DNA of 22,580 bases from the IMG/VR virus record IMGVR_UViG_3300017917_000575, positions 1 through 22,580 of that record; one strand, given 5' to 3'. Shown here piece after piece: positions 21,003 through 22,580 of this stretch; position 1 is the stretch's first letter, and each line of letters starts with the position of its first letter. A program made the position numbers and the translations under genes. Origin of the DNA: a virus. The notes beneath the pieces were generated by a model. That model ran no database searches, was not told the origin of the DNA, and saw only the letters and a list, made by a program, of their open reading frames with translations.

Positions 21003-21199
21003 GCATACCTCAACACAAAAATAGTGTATAGTTCATGATCGTGCCACTTTACATTCATCATGTAATGTTTGTTTTTGCTTTTCGCTAATGTAGCCTTGTA
21101 CCTTTTCAATTCCGTTTCTATAGTTCCTTCAGGGTCATGTGACATGATGAAGTTGTTGAAGTAACCGGATTCTCCCCTACGATATTGTCTCTTTATCAT
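20999..21199 (-). CDS. Small basic array protein with LRY tail
   Basis: 66 residues from ATG 21199 (ATGA overlap; GAGGT from the upstream LRF codons). The longer frame to 21220 lies inside the upstream gene and is rejected. The protein is Lys/Arg rich (MIKRQYRRGE, ELKRYKATLAKSKNKHY) and ends VKWHDHELYTIFVLRYA, keeping F-x-L-R-aromatic. TTG AGG TAT near its end forms the next Shine-Dalgarno. Its basic charge differs from the mostly acidic siblings. Function unknown. Confidence 0.75.
   Translation of the reverse strand: MIKRQYRRGESGYFNNFIMSHDPEGTIETELKRYKATLAKSKNKHYMMNVKWHDHELYTIFVLRYA
21005..21013 (-). promoter_or_regulatory. Shine-Dalgarno encoded by LRY codons (junction 20999/21002)
   Basis: TTG AGG TAT (L-R-Y), then GC and ATGA. 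GAGGT is kept although Trp is replaced by Tyr. Confidence 0.72.
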
Positions 21200-21399
21200 C
21201 CAAACCTCAACATTAACCAAGATTCGTACTTTTCAGGAATGTCCAACGTCCATTCTAGGTCTTTGGGCCATTCAGCCGGCACAACACTCATCATGTCAGT
21301 CAACATAATTGCTTTAGCACGATCCACATTATTCTCAAAACACCATTTGATAATGGCTATCGCTAGTTTATAGGGTAGAGGGTTCAAATCCAATATCAT
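21196..21399 (-). CDS. Small array protein with LRF tail
   Basis: 67 residues, starting MILDLNPLPYKLAIAIIKWCFENN; the K-W-C segment matches the family W-C. It ends EWTLDIPEKYESWLMLRFG, a variant tail (E-K-x-x-x-W-L-x-L-R-F). The ATG at 21399 lies 32 bases inside the upstream gene, because that gene runs past the usual tail position; no Shine-Dalgarno of the LRW type precedes it. Its own TTG AGG TTT codons provide one for the gene at 21199. Function unknown. Confidence 0.72.
   Translation of the reverse strand: MILDLNPLPYKLAIAIIKWCFENNVDRAKAIMLTDMMSVVPAEWPKDLEWTLDIPEKYESWLMLRFG
21202..21210 (-). promoter_or_regulatory. Shine-Dalgarno encoded by LRF codons (junction 21196/21199)
   Basis: TTG AGG TTT (L-R-F), then GG and ATGA. 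GAGGT is kept although Trp is replaced by Phe. Confidence 0.72.
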
Positions 21400-21610
21400 G
21401 TGAAAACATCAATCCAAAAAATGTTGCTTGTCTATCATCTTCTAATGTGAGAACCCAGTATGATGATACCATACCCGGCTTGTAATTTCTTCTGGCGATC
21501 CAACCTTGTCCACCTATGCTGTTGTGTAGGTAGTGCATTCTAGGGCCAATGTTTTTTGCAAGCCATGCTTCATGTTCACCCTTAAAGTCACGCAAAGATA
21601 ATGATATCAT
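21368..21610 (-). CDS. Small array protein with extended tail
   Basis: 80 residues from ATG 21610 (ATGA overlap; GAGGTGG upstream). The GTG two codons earlier is rejected. It reads MISLSLRDFKGEHEAWLAKNIGP, a middle Gly/Trp part (GGQGWIARRNY), and YWVLTLEDDRQATFFGLMFS, which aligns with F-x-L-R-W-S of its siblings. It then continues for 10 more residues (HDIGFEPSTL) that overlap the next gene. The junction TCACATGA differs from the TCATGA of siblings by two bases, which would remove the usual stop. Confidence 0.75.
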   Translation of the reverse strand: MISLSLRDFKGEHEAWLAKNIGPRMHYLHNSIGGQGWIARRNYKPGMVSSYWVLTLEDDRQATFFGLMFSHDIGFEPSTL

Positions 21611-21825
21611 GCCCACCTCAGTGCAAAATGTAATGCATCTTTCTCTGACCTAAAGTAGAATACATCTTTCTCGGTAGAAAACCAGCCGTATCTCCAACGA
21701 TTCGTATCATGTTTACCAGCGGCTCCGAAAGACTCCTTACACCAATCTTTCATAGTATGTAGGTCTTTCGCAGATTTATCCGCAAAGTATACCCTAAATT
21801 CGTGTTTACTTTTTCTTGTTATCAT
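21607..21825 (-). CDS. Small array protein with LRW tail
   Basis: 72 residues starting MITRKSKHEFRVYFADKS. DWCKESFGAAGKHD is a textbook W-C-x4-F-G segment, followed by RWRYGWF and the tail VFYFRSEKDALHFALRWA. The ATG lies 20 bases inside the upstream gene, without a strong Shine-Dalgarno. CTG AGG TGG at its end serves the next gene. It is one of the three clearest family members. Function unknown. Confidence 0.78.
   Translation of the reverse strand: MITRKSKHEFRVYFADKSAKDLHTMKDWCKESFGAAGKHDTNRWRYGWFSTEKDVFYFRSEKDALHFALRWA
21613..21621 (-). promoter_or_regulatory. Shine-Dalgarno encoded by LRW codons (junction 21607/21610)
   Basis: CTG AGG TGG (L-R-W), then GC and ATGA. Confidence 0.78.
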
Positions 21826-22132
21826 ATACTAACAAATCAAATGCTGTAGCGTATTGTACTTCGGGTTCCATGTGAAAGCCGGTGCCCCACACAACCCATA
21901 CTTTTCGTTTAAATGCTTTCTCCCAAAAGATACGCTTACCTGTTACAGTGGTGCGTGGCCAAATAGCAAAGTACTCATGCCAGGGATAGCAATCTGCTCC
22001 ATCTTCAATGACAGTGTATTCCATATAAACTGTTCCTGGATTGGGGTTGAACTTGGATGCTCCATTATAACTCATACGTGCCTTCTGTAACTCTATGTTG
22101 AATCCAATACTTCTTCCCCATACGATCCTCAT
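21806..22132 (-). CDS. Array protein of unknown function
   Basis: 108 residues starting MRIVWGRSIGFNIELQK; the ATG overlaps the upstream stop (ATGA). It is Trp and Tyr rich with alternating hydrophobic residues (TVYMEYTVIEDGADCYPW, KVWVVWGTGFHMEP), as in a small beta-rich domain. The end, VQYATAFDLLVYDNKKK, could be a distant form of the family tail, but L-R-W is not present. No catalytic motif is visible. It is co-translated with the array. Confidence 0.68.
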   Translation of the reverse strand: MRIVWGRSIGFNIELQKARMSYNGASKFNPNPGTVYMEYTVIEDGADCYPWHEYFAIWPRTTVTGKRIFWEKAFKRKVWVVWGTGFHMEPEVQYATAFDLLVYDNKKK

Positions 22133-22407
22133 CTATATTCTTTCATAGTGAGTTCTTCGTACTCACCTGCGAATGCGATTCTGAATACTTTGGCTGCTTC
22201 ACTCCATTCAAACTGAATCACATCATAGTCTCTTGGGTTATCCATTTTGCTGTATACTGCATTCCATTCAACATGCCAACGCTGAAAGTACCCCTTGTGA
22301 GGATATGCTTCTGCCCACTGATACATTTCAGTAGTACACTTCTTGACTTTGAATCTGTAAGTGAAGACTGGACGATTGTTGCCTCCACCTGAATAAAAGT
22401 ATTCCAT
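22129..22407 (-). CDS. Array protein, distant family member
   Basis: 92 residues from ATG 22407, one base overlapping the upstream TGA (TGATG), with GAGGTGG upstream. A GTG three codons earlier is rejected. It starts MEYFYSGGGNNRPVFTYRF, has TEMYQWAEAYPHKGY where siblings have the W-C-F-G segment, and IQFEWSEAAKVFRIAFAG near residues 67-84, an altered tail that is followed by eight more residues (EYEELTMKEYR end). Relation to the family is likely but weaker than for its siblings. Confidence 0.7.
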   Translation of the reverse strand: MEYFYSGGGNNRPVFTYRFKVKKCTTEMYQWAEAYPHKGYFQRWHVEWNAVYSKMDNPRDYDVIQFEWSEAAKVFRIAFAGEYEELTMKEYR

Positions 22408-22580
22408 CAACTCCACCTCAATGTGAACAAGATATAATCTTTTTCATCACGGAACAGTATGCTATTGTGAAACTTATGCCACCATCGACTCCACGCATCT
22501 GGATTAGCAGGATGAGGACCAAAGTGTTGACTACACCATGCGTCTACTTCAAAGTAATCCTTATCATTGAATTCTGCTTG
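22407..22580 (-). CDS. Array protein with LRW tail, N-terminus cut by window edge
   Basis: The frame is open from the window edge to TGA 22409-22407 and gives 57 residues. EVDAWCSQHFGPHPAN carries the W-C-x4-F-G segment, AWSRWWHKF follows, and ILFRDEKDYILFTLRWS is the canonical tail. It ends with TTG AGG TGG AGT TGATG, providing the Shine-Dalgarno for the next gene. The array therefore continues beyond the window. Function unknown. Confidence 0.78.
   Translation of the reverse strand, partial: QAEFNDKDYFEVDAWCSQHFGPHPANPDAWSRWWHKFHNSILFRDEKDYILFTLRWS
22413..22421 (-). promoter_or_regulatory. Shine-Dalgarno encoded by LRW codons (junction 22407/22407)
   Basis: TTG AGG TGG (L-R-W), then AGT TGATG; stop and start share one base. 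Confidence 0.78.

Larger units (their letters stand above)
18997..22580 (-). other. Tandem array of small paralogous genes
   Basis: Thirteen consecutive minus-strand genes, of which at least seven clearly share a W-C-x4-F-G segment and/or a C-terminal F-x-x-E-K-D-x3-F-x-L-R-W tail, and several more are degenerate. Every junction overlaps. The array continues off the right edge and runs without a gap into the enzyme operon 15028-19009. No promoter is visible inside it. Confidence 0.75.

Noticed and set aside
1-22580. CRISPR array, tRNA genes, integrase, transposase or attachment sites
   Set aside because: No regularly spaced direct repeats, cloverleaf-like sequence, recombinase motif or terminal repeat was seen on either strand.

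Overview
This window looks like part of the genome of a T4-like (contractile-tailed) bacteriophage of an aquatic bacterium, related in gene content to the T4-like cyanophages and pelagiphages. The support is a gp61-type primase next to a gp41-type DnaB-family helicase, a DexA-like exonuclease, a long Gly/Ala/Thr-rich fibre-like protein, dense packing with 1-30 base overlaps, and repeated T4-type late promoter boxes ([G/C]ATAAATA) upstream of virion genes. The host cannot be read from this window. There are no tRNAs, rRNAs, integrases, IS elements or CRISPR arrays. Nearly everything is on the minus strand; only two genes (631-1692 and 14664-15044) run on plus, each with its own variant late box AGTAAATA.

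Layout. 1-4947: partial structural protein, a plus-strand glycosyltransferase-like protein, a small structural-type protein and a 992-residue fibre-like protein with internal duplications, a Gly-rich repeat domain and a probable autoprocessing or chaperone-like C-terminus. 4992-8007: PD-(D/E)XK nuclease coupled to an IscA/HesB-type Fe-S carrier, then four conserved phage proteins of unknown role. 8070-8441: a small, probably abundant structural protein in its own transcription unit, with a strong late box, a predicted 5'-terminal hairpin and a strong intrinsic terminator. 8522-11281: a protein with nucleotidyltransferase (ligase) motifs, an Ala/Pro-rich protein and a small conserved protein. 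11321-13742: helicase and primase. 13791-14492: structural protein.

15028-22580 reads as one long, translationally coupled minus-strand operon. Its upstream part (about 18997-22580) is an array of small proteins, many ending in an L-R-W-like motif. Its downstream part holds a 2OG-Fe(II) oxygenase, a radical SAM enzyme with an N-terminal twitch domain, a DexA-like exonuclease, an RmlC-like epimerase, a cytidylyltransferase, and a 193-residue protein that keeps, in order, the signature motifs of the bacterial DNA polymerase III alpha palm.

The two most notable observations are these. (1) In the small-gene array, the codons for the C-terminal Leu-Arg-Trp motif (TTG AGG TGG) also form the Shine-Dalgarno sequence of the next gene at seven junctions. 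(2) The miniature PolIII-alpha-like protein keeps all three putative catalytic aspartates in about 190 residues. Functional calls rest on motifs seen by eye; no database search was possible.
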